Assembly (NCBI GenBank): GCA_008973525.1
Contig: WACJ01000360.1
Coordinates: forward strand, 62,001 to 126,000
DNA: 64,000 nt
Source of the DNA: Stenopsyche tienmushanensis
Taxonomy: Eukaryota > Arthropoda > Insecta > Trichoptera > Stenopsychidae
Direction: 5' to 3'
A program made the translations under genes and the position numbers. Of the stretch, positions 1 through 12,216 are shown piece after piece. Position 1 is the first letter of the stretch; every line of letters starts with the position of its first letter. The notes below the pieces were generated by a model. It did no database searches, had not been told where the DNA came from, and was given only the letters and a program-made list of their open reading frames with translations.

Positions 1-149
1 CCTATCAGGGAAACTGGTTTTACCCCCCTATAAAATTTTATCATGAAATTGCACAAAACTATACGAAATTACATTTTTAACATACTTTCTTGATTAATTA
101 ATGATAGTTAATGTGAAAGTTGAAATTGTTTTGCATTTGCAAGTGTTTT

Positions 150-575
150 TATGCTAGGTTTAGTTTCACCCAACGAATATTCTTAGAGCTGTCAGCTATA
201 ATCGGATATTCAGCAGCTACTTCTCGCCAAAATGTACAGAGGTCATAGTTTTGAAATTCCACTTCTCTGGAAGTGCTATTCTCGAGTAGTCTGATAAATT
301 CAACTTTGGCTTACACATCTTCGTCTTTAAAAAATCCTTCATCAGTAGAAAACGGTGCTAATATCCAAGAATTGAACTGACGATTGTTCATGTCCGGGAA
401 ATATACTGCAGATAAATAGTGAATCGCAGAATTTTCAAACGTGATTTTTACAGATTGGTCATTTACCAATTGCTCACACAATTGTGCAAACATCGATATA
501 TCGTCAACTTGAACTCTGCGTTAGTAAAGTTCCAATTTATGCAGAAAACTTGCAACTTTATCCTGTGCTGTCAAG
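150..575 (-). pseudogene. hAT transposase remnant (ZBED5/FAM200-like), C-terminal half
   Basis: Read on the minus strand this stretch gives a nearly continuous protein broken by a few stops. It contains DISMFAQLCEQL, then YFPDMNNRQFNSWILAPF, then YDLCTFWREVAAEYPII. This order matches the middle and C-terminal parts of ZBED5/FAM200-like hAT transposases, where a segment counting out FPxL..W..NPF is followed by a dimerisation block ending in L..FW..V..EYP. In-frame stops and truncation at the left (a further C-terminal motif would lie around 130-150) show it is dead. It is cut at 576 by the end of another repeat. The family call is from motif resemblance only. Confidence 0.6.
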
Positions 576-660
576 CAGGGCCGTAACTAGTGTATGATGC
601 GCCCGTGGCAGGAATCTAAATTGCGCCCCCCCCCCCCCCGAAAATGAGATAATTTCAAAT
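576..660. repeat. Terminal segment of a hAT-type MITE (same family as 26276-26864)
   Basis: The plus strand begins CAGGGCCGTAACTAG and continues to GATGCGCCCGTGGCAGG and a C-run. The reverse complement of the right end of the intact element at 26276-26864 reads CAGAGCCGTAACCAGGG, then GAAGCGCCCAGTGGCAAG, then a C-rich tract. The match shows one terminus of the same family, inserted into the hAT transposase remnant to its left. No partner terminus with an 8-bp duplication is found to the right. Confidence 0.55.
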
Positions 661-920
661 AAAAAAATGGATTTCTTTCGGGAAATGGTCACTTTTAGGA
701 TCAAAATCTTGGACGTAAAAAAATGGATTTCTTTCGGGAAAGGGTCACTTTTAGGATCAAAATCATGGACGTAAAAAAATGGATTTCTTTCAGGAAATGG
801 TCACTTTTAGGATCAAAACCATGGACGTAAAAAAATGGATTTCTTTCGGGAAAGGATCAAAATCATGGACGTAAAAAAATGGAAAATAATGTATTTCTTT
901 CGGGAAATGATCAAATTATG
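661..920. repeat. 56-bp minisatellite, about 4.5 units
   Basis: Units start at 661, 717, 773, 829 and 873, each beginning with seven A residues then TGGATTTCTTTCGGG. The first three periods are exactly 56 bp; the fourth unit is 44 bp because 12 bp are missing; the last is partial and degraded. Units differ by a few substitutions. Short ORFs across it are composition artefacts. Confidence 0.9.
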
Positions 921-1093
921 ATGGTACAAATTAGTGGTCGAGTAAGTTGAAACTGAACCGTCTCCGTGGGCCTTCATCCCTCTACTTGCGAGAAGGATTG
1001 CTAGAAAAGAATTAGAACACAGTGAGAGACTTCTTGAAAGAAAGTACAAACTACATGACGCTCCTCTGTCATTCTATTATTATATCTATATAC

Positions 1094-1175
1094 CAAAAAA
1101 TAACAGCGTCATTACCCCCGCAGATTAGCCATTTTACCCCTCGAGGGGTAATTACCCCCAGGTTAGGAACCACTG
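1094..1175 (-). repeat. hAT-type terminal inverted repeat end
   Basis: On the minus strand the sequence starts at 1175 with CAGTGGTTCCTAACCTGGGG and runs through runs of GGGGTAATTACCCC. CAGTGGTTCC.AACC is a common terminus of hAT (ZBED-type) transposons. It faces the transposase remnant at 150-575, so it may be the 5' end of that same element, since enlarged by the repeats at 576-920. Confidence 0.5.
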
Positions 1176-2975
1176 ACCTACTGCGATTATGTTTGATTTG
1201 TCGAAATAGGGATTTTACACCAGCCGATGTTATAATACGCCACCAATATTTGGGTCAAACTATAAAACAGGATTCCTCGGCCCCCGCCTTATTACAGTTG
1301 TTATCATTCGACTTTGCACTCGAGAATATGGCTCCATAAATAATAGTCCTGGTACCGCCAACAGTTGACGCTGTGAAGTTCATATTAAAGTTGGGTGGCG
1401 TTTTGCCGATGGCTTTCGTAAAACTTTCAAAAGAAAAATGAAAGTGGTTTAAAATTATTCTTGCGATTCTCTTATTTCAAGCTGAGAAAAGTTTTAGATT
1501 GATATTTTCGACATAACTAATTCAGTCCTCGTAGAAAGAGCGCCATATTGAAAAACCTTCTATTCAAACTAGGATCTTATATCAAATTGCAACAGCAAAA
1601 TACCATTGAAGAATTATGGCATTTCATCAAAATAATTTTGCACGAATGTCTTCAATATCCAAAGATCCTCATTAATTCAGACGTCCACCCACATAATCAT
1701 CAAATGGAATCAGTCTATATTGATTCAGTACCGAATGTGATTATTCCCGATTTCGGCAGATTTATGGAGCATATCTTTCAATGATTCAACAGCATTATGA
1801 CTTATTAGATCAATAGTTATTGTTCTTATAATTAATCAAAGTAAGTTTATGCATCATATGAATTCATTGTAGGTGAATTCGATTAAATAATTTTACAGTT
1901 TCAAAGGGTTCCAGTGTTCAAATCCAGATTATGGGAAAATATTTCAGTGTTTTTTATATTTGGGAATCGGATCGATCGTTTATCGAAAAATATTTATAAT
2001 TTCACTTCTCACTTGAATATTTCATCCTATTTTAAGAATTTCCATTTAAAAATATATATTAACTTAATCGCATGTATAAGGCAATTCGACAGAGAATTAC
2101 TGTAGAAAATGATTCATAATAGATAAACATATTTTAAAGCTCTTTAAATTTACATGCGATAATACGCAAAGGCTTACAAGGCAAAGTAATACTACAAACA
2201 GTTTATGCATTTACAAATTACAGCCTGTGTAATAACCAAAAGTAGTTGTTTACCACAATGCCCGTAGGCAGATTTAAACTCGCAACTGGCATTCTATCAA
2301 GCTGAGACAATGTCAGCTTACAGCTCATAGTTTTGTTAAGTCAGATTCTCGAATATTGTTTTATATATACGTTCGGAGTTTCATCGATTAGGTGGTAGAA
2401 TTGTTATCAAGCTCCCTGAATTTTCTACCTTGCCTCAAGCATACCTCAGAATTCAACTAGGTCATAACTAGTGCTTTTGGATTGATCGCCTTCTTCGAGC
2501 TATTTTTAGTGCTGATAAATTAATTTTGTGAGGATGAATTGAATCGTTGTTGCTTAGGTTCCTTCAGAAATTGGATCAAATGCTTGTTTTGTGTCCCTAA
2601 ACAATTAGTAATATGTTTGGGGAGCCTTATTATAAAATTACGAAGCCCAAGCTTCAAAAGATATATACAAGTATTCACAGCGCATTGTTATGAAAAAATA
2701 TTATAATTGAGAGGGTCGATAATTCTTAATAAGATCTAATATGCAGCAATAATTTAAATATTTTCATGTGAAAGGCAAATACATCCATAAAAACATATAT
2801 CCAAACACTAAACAAATTTTAAGTCTTTCAAGAATTCTTAGTCGTATTGAACTGTTAACAGAGGGCTCATTTTATTTCATTTTGGAAGATACCGATTATT
2901 TTGTATTAAATATGTTATGGTTATAATAGATCCATATTTTGCAGTACTTAAATTAATTTGTATTATACAAGATTT
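1176..2975. other. No gene seen; AT-rich intronic/intergenic DNA
   Basis: I see no coding exon, RNA gene or intact element. A weak tRNA-like B-box (minus strand, about 2255-2330, with GCGAGTTTAAATCTGCC) could be a decayed tRNA-derived SINE, but no cloverleaf can be built with confidence. If igloo has exons left of the window, this is igloo intron. Confidence 0.5.
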
Positions 2976-3865
2976 ATTGCACATAGACCGACAAAATTTT
3001 TTTTGGGGCTAGGGGGGTTTTTTGCCACATTTCATACATAGGTCCTATGTTCTAAATATCAAGGTTGTTGAAGTAGATTTATTTTTTAAAATTTTGGAAG
3101 GGTTAAGAAAATACTTTTTATGCTTAAGATGTTTTTATTAGATTTATTTACAAAATTTGCTCAAATTCGCCACTTCTGTCGGTTAATTAGTTATTTTCCA
3201 ATTCCGTGGCTCACGCGGTCTCCAGATCTGACACCACTGGATTTCTTTATCTGGATGCGTGCCTTATTCCGTGAATCGCACGGTATCTAGACCTGATACC
3301 ACTGGATTTCTTTGTCTAGGGACGTGTATAAGAATTAATTTACACGACAGAGGTGCCCACAAATGAAATCCTAATTGAAAGAATAATCACCGCCTTTACA
3401 AGATTGAAAGATGTAATGCTACTTCAGACAACTACAGTTGAAATAAGGTGTCGTGCGTGCAAACTCTGCCAAACTGGTACCTATTCAAGTTTAACGACTT
3501 ATTGAATGATTTGCAAGGCATGTAGCATATCGTTGGAAAGGGTATAATCTAAAGAGCTTTTTAAAACTAAATTAAGTTCAAAATAGTTGTTCGTTTATTA
3601 TTTTAAGAATTTAGAAGTTGACATTCAACTGACTCATTCGTTTGCACATTTTGTGTGACTTTGGAAGCTCAGAAGTAATTTTCTTTCAACCAATTGCATA
3701 AAATAATTATTTATTTAGATCAAAAATACATTTTAAAATACAAAAATAGTTAGGCCACAAATTAACAGTTATAAAGATTAAAAGGTGAAATTTTGGTTAT
3801 TTTGGGTAAATTTGAAACGTAGCAAAATACCCTCCTAGCCCTCAAATTTTTTTACAACGTGTATA
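2976..3865 (+). mobile_element. Tc1/mariner-type transposon remnant with inverted termini
   Basis: The left end reads ACATAGACCGACAAAATTTT then GGGGCTAGGGGGG; the right end, reverse complemented, gives AAAAATTTGAGGGCTAGGAG in the same arrangement, so imperfect inverted termini of about 35-40 bp enclose about 0.9 kb. Inside, 3205-3260 encodes TRSPDLTPLDFFIW, the C-terminal DDE motif of Tc1/mariner/IS630-type transposases. The same codons recur at 3283-3325 as a partial tandem duplication, followed by NEILIERIITAFTRL and VEIRCRACK, the usual C-terminal extension in these proteins. Stops and frameshifts show it is inactive. Confidence 0.6.
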
Positions 3866-4224
3866 TTCGCCTTCTCGTGCGCTAGTTATTAAAGGTAGCT
3901 ATTAATCTCAATATATTTATTGAGAGCTATAAATACTGTTCTTTGAAAAATAGTGAATTATTACTAGAGACGATCATATTGATTTGTTGGGAAAATATTT
4001 TCTGACGTACATGGAATCCAGTCCATACTTTTCTCGCAAGGTTTTATTCATATAATATGGTATAAATTAATAATTTATACTCAAGTTTCAAATATTAAAA
4101 CTTTCTTATATTAATGTTTGATAAAACGACATGATTTTTACTTTTAGAATCAATATTCATAAATTTATAAGTTGATGAAAATGAGTGGCAGTCACTGTCC
4201 ATTTTCATTTCCAATTAAATCAAA

Positions 4225-4309
4225 AAGTTCATAGGATTTTTTTCACTTTAATCATTTTTTTTCATTTGGGGTTGCATTTTCGCAATTTATGAAAAAATCC
4301 TACGAACTT
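4225..4309. repeat. Short inverted repeat
   Basis: AAGTTCATAGGATTTTTTTC at 4225-4244 is the imperfect reverse complement of GAAAAAATCCTACGAACTT at 4291-4309, separated by 46 bp. It could form a hairpin or be the core of a small decayed MITE. Confidence 0.5.
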
Positions 4310-5706
4310 ATTGAGTGATGAGTGGTTCATGAATTGTGCTCTAGACTTAAATATCATCAATAATTACAAACCATTGTTTAAAAATCAAATTCATGAATTC
4401 ATGAAAATATGACTGCTTATTGTATTCACACAAAAACGACTATGATTAATGCACCATGTTAATAGAAACGCCGGAAGAACTAGTTTGCTAACTATTGCGT
4501 GTAGATTTAACGAGTATGAAAGTTGCTTTTAAATACACATCTGATAATTTCTCCGCATTTATATTCTCATTTAAGCTTCAGGATACTTGTAATGTCCCTA
4601 GAGAGAGCCGGAAATTCTATAAGAGGCCATGATGTTCATTACTTTGTGCAGACGGCACTAATTCGTTTTGCCATTCGCATCAAAGCTTTGGTGAATTTTG
4701 CTCGAAGAGATGGTACTTAAGCGCATTTTAAATCAATCGATTTTGTCAAAGCTCGATTGAAATTTTCTTTCTTTGTTCTTCTTAGAATGCAATATCTATT
4801 ATTGAACATAGGCGATTTTTATAAAATACTTTTTTATGATATTTTCATTTTTTTACTCATTTTATCTCAATATTATTAATCGTCTCAGTATTCATTTTTT
4901 CAAAAATGAGATATTGGGCCAAACTTAGATCGAGATGATCGATAGGAAATACAAATGAAATGCTATTGGATAACATATTTTTTAAAAAGATTCGATACAT
5001 TTTTTTATATGTAGGTATGCAGCATCCCTTCGGCGTACCTCCATGTTTGGCGACTGCGAAATTGGAAAAAATCAATTAGGGTATTCCATGCCGGCAGAAT
5101 AGCAAATACGTATGGTTAAGCGGTCGATCCTTTCAATTCACCGGAATTCAATTATTGTTTGTCTTTCCTATATTGATTTGAAACAGTCAGAACGGAAAGG
5201 TTTCAATCTAGTTGGCCTGTAATGAAAAACAATTTCAAAAATATACATTAAAATTATCACGTTTCGTTAGTGGAAGCTTTCATCAGATACATATTGAGAT
5301 TGGCCACAAATTTATTTTGAATATTTAATGAAAATGACTCTATATCGTATATGTATGTGTCCATTAACATTATTCCGTGTACAAAGAAAACCCTAAACCC
5401 AAATTATGTAAATAGGCGTGTGGGAAAATTTGTCGCATAGAAAATACATATCTGTTAGAAGGAAACGTTAAATTAACAGCTTCTCCAATATATTAAGAGA
5501 TAACAACTTATTTGAGAAATGAATTTGCACTAATTTATTTTAATGAAAAATTATTTTAATTATATTGATACATATCGGTACAAAATATAATATAATAACA
5601 ATCGTACACCGAAATTAGGTCAAATTTGATCCTCAAACCAACAAGTCTCCGTTATCAAGCGGCTAAAACATATACCATATGAATGCCATTAAATAAAGTT
5701 TTTTTA
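4310..5706. other. No gene seen
   Basis: AT-rich DNA with only short chance ORFs; none shows a recognisable domain or splice-bounded coding pattern. Confidence 0.5.
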
Positions 5707-6085
5707 CCCCTTAAAGAGGTAAAACACAGTATTATGTCCGAATTCCAGTGATTCAGAAAGAGAATTTTTACACATTGAGCTCGGAGACTGACAGAGATGG
5801 TAAATGTCTTGCACGTTGAGTTTGGAGAGAAATAGAGACGAAAAGAGTATCTTGCGTAAATCGTACGATTGTCGTACATTTTACGACGATTTCAAGTATA
5901 TTGTATATGTTTACTTGAAGAAATGACCGAATATTGTGTGCTATCGACAGTGTTTTTTCATTAATGTACAAGCTTCATACTTGCTGCGACGGTCCTGACA
6001 GATAAGTGAATTTATACGGATGTTAAGTGACGGACATACAAATATAGCATGTAAGTTTATGACGGAATTAAATTAGCTCAGAGGG
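5707..6085. mobile_element. piggyBac-type non-autonomous element (degraded copy)
   Basis: The left end is CCCCTTAAAGAGGTAA after TTA; the right end is GAGGG followed by TTAA at 6086-6089. TTAA targets with CCC...GGG ends are the piggyBac signature. The interior shares GAATATTGTGTGCTATC and the segment with TACAAGCTTCA with the better preserved copy at 34413-34846. Its left portion, reverse complemented, matches 45880-45990 and 48345-48450. No transposase is encoded. Confidence 0.5.
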
Positions 6086-6089
6086 TTAA

Positions 6090-8148
6090 ACTCAGGTCTG
6101 AATATCAACAGATCCATTGAAAGAGCTTATCAACACCGGGACGATCAGATGAACATGGACATCGAAAGTCAACTTGAAGAAGAAGGTTCAGAACAGATTT
6201 AAATGGCAATTGTATTATTTATACCCGGAACTCTCTATGTTGCATATTGCAAAAGTGATTTTTTATGCGCGATTTTAAAAAACCATCTGTGGCATTTTCG
6301 CACGTTATTGATCTTTATTTACGTGACTTATAAAATTACATAGATTTGAATTTTAATCATTATTAAATTCGAATTGCATCACAAAAGCGTAAGATAAATG
6401 TATCGTCTCACTTACTATTTAATTTGATAACAATAAGAAAATGAATTTAATAATCAAAGTCAGGATTATTTTACAAATTGGTTTATGCAGACCACTTTAA
6501 TATGGTTTTTTCAGCGTTTACAAGTTTTTAAAAATGTGCTCATTAGCCAAATTTTAGCTAATTAATCACAAAATGGTGTTGGATATTTAAACTTATAATT
6601 TTCCATATACCCAAGAATTAATTAGGATTTTTACCAATTCACGATTACGTCGAAAATTCTAAGGATTGAATAAATGGTTCAAATTTATGTATTTTTAATA
6701 CAACTAATATATTCGCTCAAAAGCAAACAAAGAATATAAATGAGTCGAAACGGGCTAGAAAATAATTTATTCCGATCGAGATGATGATGTTATCATCCCT
6801 TAATTATTAAAAAAATTAAATATTCTAATTTTTTTCAACTGATTAATAAATATGAGAAAGCCTTAATAAAGTATATATGTACATCGTTATATCTTTATAA
6901 AAGCTCTCTAGAATAAGTCACAGGTTTAACGACATAATTTAATTCTTCCTTAAAAAACTAGCAGGAAGCATATTGTGTCATCTCCATTGCTTAATTAGGG
7001 TCCTTCAATAAAAAGTCTTATTTTATTACGGAGCTTTAAGAAGCTGTTCCAAGTTTGAACACTCGAGATGATATATTACCCGCTCGAATTAGAGCACGAT
7101 GATTTATTGGCGATTTCAGATAAGAAAGTGACAGTACACAGAGGGTTGTCTTAAAAATTACTAGGTGGAAACTTGACAAATTTTCATGAAGGTCGTCCGA
7201 GAAATTCGCCGGGGTCACAGGAAGAGCAATAAATAAAAAGGATCCTTTTGAGGAATATAAAGTACCCGACTACAAAGATGGAAAGATCCTTTCTCGAATC
7301 TTGTATGATACCTCTTTTCGACCCTCGGGGAGTTCTCCAAACATTAATCGAATCGACATTGACACCCATAGTGTTTCATTCTGGATCCAGAGCGAAAGTT
7401 CTTTCCTATGTCAATATTTTTTAACTATAAAAATGAAGAAATCGAGTTCCACGACTCAAACTGAGAAACGTTTTTATTGCATTTCCTTATTTTTTTTTGG
7501 CATTTCGGTAAATTTATGGAGATGAATTTCAGTCGCTTCGAAATGGGGTTATTCAAATTGGTGACTTTCAGATAACAATTTGAAATGCTAATGCGCTCGT
7601 ATAAATTATTACGAACTCAAAAATCTTGCTGACTCGACTTGGTGCTAATTTAAGACTTCAAATCTAATACTGTCCAAGATGAGCTTCAATCAAACTAATA
7701 GATGCACATATTCAACGAAAATATTTAATTTTTAAAAATAATACTAACATTGAACTGATGTTAATTAAATTGACATTTTAAAAATGTTACAATACTGTGA
7801 TTAGTTATAGACTATTTAAATTATATTAGTATTAAAAAAGCTGTAAAAATAGATAGTCAGATAAAATTGATTATTTGCGATCCTCTTGTAATGTTAACTT
7901 GATGATAAAAATAATGGATATGTTTAACATAAGTAAGTAGTTATATATATATCATCAGATTAGATTATTCATGATATGATTATATCTATGCAGTGTTGAT
8001 AGAATTGATAAATTTAGAGTGCAAAAATCAATTAGTTGTTTTATATATTTATATTTTAAATTGAGATATTCTTTTAATTTTATAGCATTTGAACATATCT
8101 ATTAGAAGTTGAGGTAGTAGGCTAGCAAAAGATTTGTTATAAAAGATA
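6090..8148. other. No gene seen
   Basis: AT-rich DNA with no supportable coding exon, RNA gene or repeat boundary. Confidence 0.45.
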
Positions 8149-8880
8149 TTATAATTCGGGATAAGTCGGTGGGCCCAACTTCCCTTGCTGGACTGATCTT
8201 CTGCTGGGATCTTCGTAGTCCAAAGCCCTCCTCTTTGCCTGGAAGTCCAGCGGGAGTATTTCAACGATCACGAGCACCGCGTCTTCGATAACTATCCTGT
8301 ATGCTGTGGTGATTCGGAGCGCTCCCTGTCGTTGGATCCTGGCGAGCTTCTTTCTGTTGGTGTCGCATCTGAGCGACCCGTGCCATATCAGGGCTCCGTA
8401 CAGAAGGATCGAGTGTATTACCTCGTTTTTGGTACGTCTTCTGTACTGGCTTTGGCTCTCCAATGTTGGACATGAGCCATCCAAACTCGCTGGCCACCTT
8501 CTGAGCCTTCCGCGTAGCTTCTTCTATGTGTTTGTTAAAGATCAGCTTATTGTCCATGAGGATCTCGAGGTATCTCAGTATTTTGCTGTATTCCACCTCG
8601 TGTCCTCTAACAACAAGCAGCTTGACCCTCGGTCCTCTCCATTTGCTGCATATCATTACCTCCGTTTTCTTGGCCGCTAATTGCAGGCGATTATCCCGCA
8701 TCCACGCTTTGATTCTGGCGAGGGCTTCGTTGCCCGTCGCCTCCATTTCCCATGGATGTAGAGCCGTTACCAGCAGCGCGACGTCGTCTGTGAAGTGCCA
8801 TGTTCAGAAGACTGTAGAGCACGTTCCAGAGGGTAAGTCCCAGAATGAGCCCCTGCGGGACTGTAACAAGCTTTATTAAA
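8149..8880 (-). pseudogene. R1-type non-LTR retrotransposon reverse transcriptase fragment
   Basis: Reading the minus strand from 8880 downward with frame changes gives a degenerate PQG block followed by GTCSTVF-type residues, then TDDVALLV (the FADD catalytic-box region). Next come ALARIKAWMRDNRLQLA then KKTEVMI, DNKLIFNKHIEEATRKAQKV, ILLYGALIWHGSL and LARIQRQGALRI. This is the standard order from the RT palm through the C-terminal thumb and linker of R1-clade LINE ORF2 proteins. It is truncated at both ends and has at least two frameshifts, so it is a dead fragment. It is GC-richer than its surroundings, as expected for recently inserted coding sequence. Confidence 0.85.
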
Positions 8881-9159
8881 CTTCATTGTCCAGTTGATTT
8901 GAGAACCAAGATATTTAAGACATGAGAACAGGCGTTTATTTTGGTAGTTATGATACAAGCATCATCCTTATTGCTTTGAAGAGCTTTGTTTCTTTATTTT
9001 GACCTGTGTACATATATAACACCTCATGTACTTTTCAGGAGTTACCTAATTATCCGAGTATCACATTTTTTTTTAGTATTGTGTTCATTTTGTTGTGTGC
9101 GTCTCACAATCATATAAGAAAGAAAAAAATATTTTTTAAAAAGTAATTAATATTTTTTA

Positions 9160-9215
9160 GGCACAGATAATCCGCAAACCGAATAATCCGCGTCCGGATA
9201 ATCGAGAGTACACTG
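9160..9215 (-). repeat. pogo/Tigger-type terminal repeat
   Basis: The minus strand starts at 9215 with CAGTGTACTCTCGATTATCC, then GGACGCGGATTATTCGG and GCGGATTATC. The CAGT...TCGATTATCCG...CGGATTATC layout is the usual Tigger/pogo terminus, and it is followed by TA (9216-9217), the expected target site. No partner end is found. Confidence 0.55.
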
Positions 9216-9217
9216 TA

Positions 9218-12109
9218 ATACATTATTAAATTATTAATACAAAGACAATTTAATGTAAAAATCCTATTATACAATATCATTAATTGGAACTGCGATTAAC
9301 ATTTTGCTTAAAAGGCTTAATATAGCTTAAACTGCAAGAACACTCAAATATGCATTATATTTATGCACTATTCTAGTTGCTGAATTTTGCAAGTGCTGCA
9401 AGAACGCTTGAATCTCTCTCACCTGCATTGATAAGCTTTTAGTAGCCATTATCTTGCTATGAGTGGTCTTTGAACTTTATTGATTCCCTCTCTGGAATAT
9501 TCCTTCAGGCATCCAATATTTTATGGATCAAAGGAACATTTTAGAATATAATACTTCTTTATGCGAATCTTACATAACAAAGAATAAGGTTTCCAAATTC
9601 CATAAATACCGGTTTTATACAAATAAATAATAAATCCTCAGTATACTTAGCCGGAAAATACATTAACACGATAAATGTATTATAAGACGCAAATTATAAT
9701 CAGTAAAATGACAAGCTCTTGTATAAATTTAATCTTAAATTACAAAATTTCATATGTAAACGTTTTGTATAAAATCATTTATGTTTTAAAGTTTAAACTT
9801 TATTAGGTAAACATTATGGGTCTGCGTTTACGTTAACAAATAAATGCAATTCTTCATAACCAATAGCATATATTTTTAATATTTTAACGAAGTTCTAATG
9901 AACAATTCTCCGTTAAATTTTTTGAGCATTCAAATATCAGTTTCTAGAATGGCTAATATTCAAATTTCGAAAGTAATCCAAAACACAAAAAATGCTACTT
10001 GAACATTTTCCAGGTTTATAAAGCTTTTCATTGCTTTTTGCGTTTATCGCATTGTAAAAATGCTTCGGGGTAATAATCCCACCTTTTGCGCGCATTTATA
10101 TGTTAGCTTCCATACGATGTATTATAAAATGGGAAGAAAAAATCTGAAAATTCTATAGGACCATAATATTGCTTTGTCAGCGTGTCCTTTATGTAGTGTC
10201 CTTCATTTTATGTCGTTATATAAAAGGGGCACAAAAAGATCTATTAAAATCCTCTCCCCCCCGTCTTTAATGTACGGAGACTGTAATATAAGGTAAAATG
10301 CTACTTTTTGCGTAATTTGAATTGTCGTTTTATAAAAAGTTGTGCGTGAGTAAACGCGTGACAATCAAGGCGAGTTTTCAATCAGTATATTTTAATTGAA
10401 CATATTTTTTACTGTGAAGGCTAAACGAAAGATGTTTGAGAGACAAGATGGATGTTTTTTGGTTTAAATGCAGTCCAAGTCTGTTTTTGGCGAATAATAA
10501 AAAAGTCCTTAATACCAATAACTTTTGTTAAATAACACATTTGGTCGGGCATTGGCGTGTGTGAAATTGCAGTTGTAGTAATTGAAATTGCACATGTAAA
10601 AATCAAAACTACCAGATATTTTAAAGATTTTTTTTTAGTAAATACAAAAATCTATATAGGTCAATGAAATGGATATTCGTAAAAATATGGTAAAATTAGT
10701 CTGATTTATGGCTTTTTTGTCATCGCTCCTTAAAAATGCATATTTTGTCTTAATAACGACGATTGATGCAATATTTTTAATAGCAACTCTGTGAAGATGT
10801 ACTTCTATACTACGTTAAATCATTATGACGCATAATACTACTTATCTCGCATTACAGTAATAATCGTTAAAAAACATTGTACTTTATTTCTCGCATTACA
10901 GCACTAATCCTGAAAAAATATGTAATACATCCCGACTAAAGTGTGTTAATATATATTTTCTTAAAGCGTTATTGAATATTGGCAATTTATTTTTACCAGG
11001 GGTAGACGATTACTATTACGATCGAGACGATTCTCCTAATTTTCTCAATTTTGCTTTTTTCATTATGATTTTCAAACGATTGCTTTAAAAATTCTTTGGC
11101 ACATTTCAATATTCTAGTTTTACATATTTTTAGATTTATCTAAGATTAACCGAATTGAAGTTTTGTAGTTCAAAACTAAATCGTAAGATAGCTAAGTCTC
11201 TTTCCAACAATAAATATTATCGAAGTCTAAAGTTTAAGACAATTTCAACCTTGAGAGGAAGTCGTAAGAAAACTTTGCGAAACTTTCCTTATATTTTTAG
11301 ATGGTACACGTCTGATTTGCGTAAGTTTTGTGAAGACCACAGCCTTTTATAAGGCGTTCGTCTACAACGATAAGATTTTGCGATATTTTTACACCTATAC
11401 TATGTTTTATTTTATTTTATCGAATTTATACCACTAATATCACTAATCGATACCAAATAGGTCAGACTGTGAAACTTTAGAAAACTTAAGATCCTAGGAA
11501 CTGTTTGTGTATTTCTCTAAATTTTACAAAAAGCGATTTATAAAGCTGAAAGAGTTTTTGGCACGCTAAATTACTTCTTATTATGTGTTGCCAAAATTTA
11601 TACTTTATGTTTGCTTTCAATTTTCTGCAAAATTTCAATGGGCGTAACGAAATTCACACTTGCATTATTTATGTATTTTATTTGTTGGCATACAAGTATC
11701 TAATCTTTCTGTGGTGGATTCTATATTGAAATCTTATATCGCTGGGAAAATGTAGCCTGATAATGGATACACATTAAAAGAATAAAAACGAAGGTCTTTT
11801 ATGTTATGCACATCAGAATTGCCTACTCACATAGCATACATTTTAAACGCAAATTGAGTTGAAAAATAAATTATTCAACTCAACACCATTATAAAATTTA
11901 AGAATAAAAATAGTCTTTCTTATTATGCCTTCGCCGAGCCAAAAATACTTGGCTTTGCTTACGACAGCGCAGTGCAAAAAATTGATATATTTTTAAAACC
12001 CAACGATGAATTCAAACAACCAAATAAGATTTATGAAATGCAGTAGCATTCGAGTCGTCGCCTTTTCGTTGTGCACATTTTAAGCTATTGTATTTTTGCA
12101 TTTTTACAG
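9218..12109. other. No gene seen; upstream igloo intron
   Basis: AT-rich sequence with no supportable exon. It lies directly upstream of an igloo exon that starts at an acceptor, so it is best read as intron. Confidence 0.5.
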
Positions 12110-12216
12110 AACTATGCCATGCGGCTACAAAGATTCAAGCATCATTTAGAGGACATCAAGTGAGAAAGCAAGCTGAGCAAGCCACTGCTAAAGAAGTTGA
12201 AGAACTGTCTGCCAAA
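12110..12216 (+). CDS. igl: igloo-like gene, internal exon with IQ motif
   Basis: Preceded by a T-rich tract and CAG at 12107-12109, followed by GTAAGT at 12217. Frame: two bases complete a split codon, then LCHAATKIQASFRGHQVRKQ and an acidic tail ending EELSAK. Ends in phase 0. Confidence 0.88.

Noticed and set aside
661..920. CRISPR array
   Set aside because: Units are contiguous 56-bp tandem repeats without spacers, in a eukaryotic genome.
2255..2330. tRNA gene
   Set aside because: Only a B-box-like stretch on the minus strand; no acceptor stem or anticodon arm can be paired, so at most a SINE relic.
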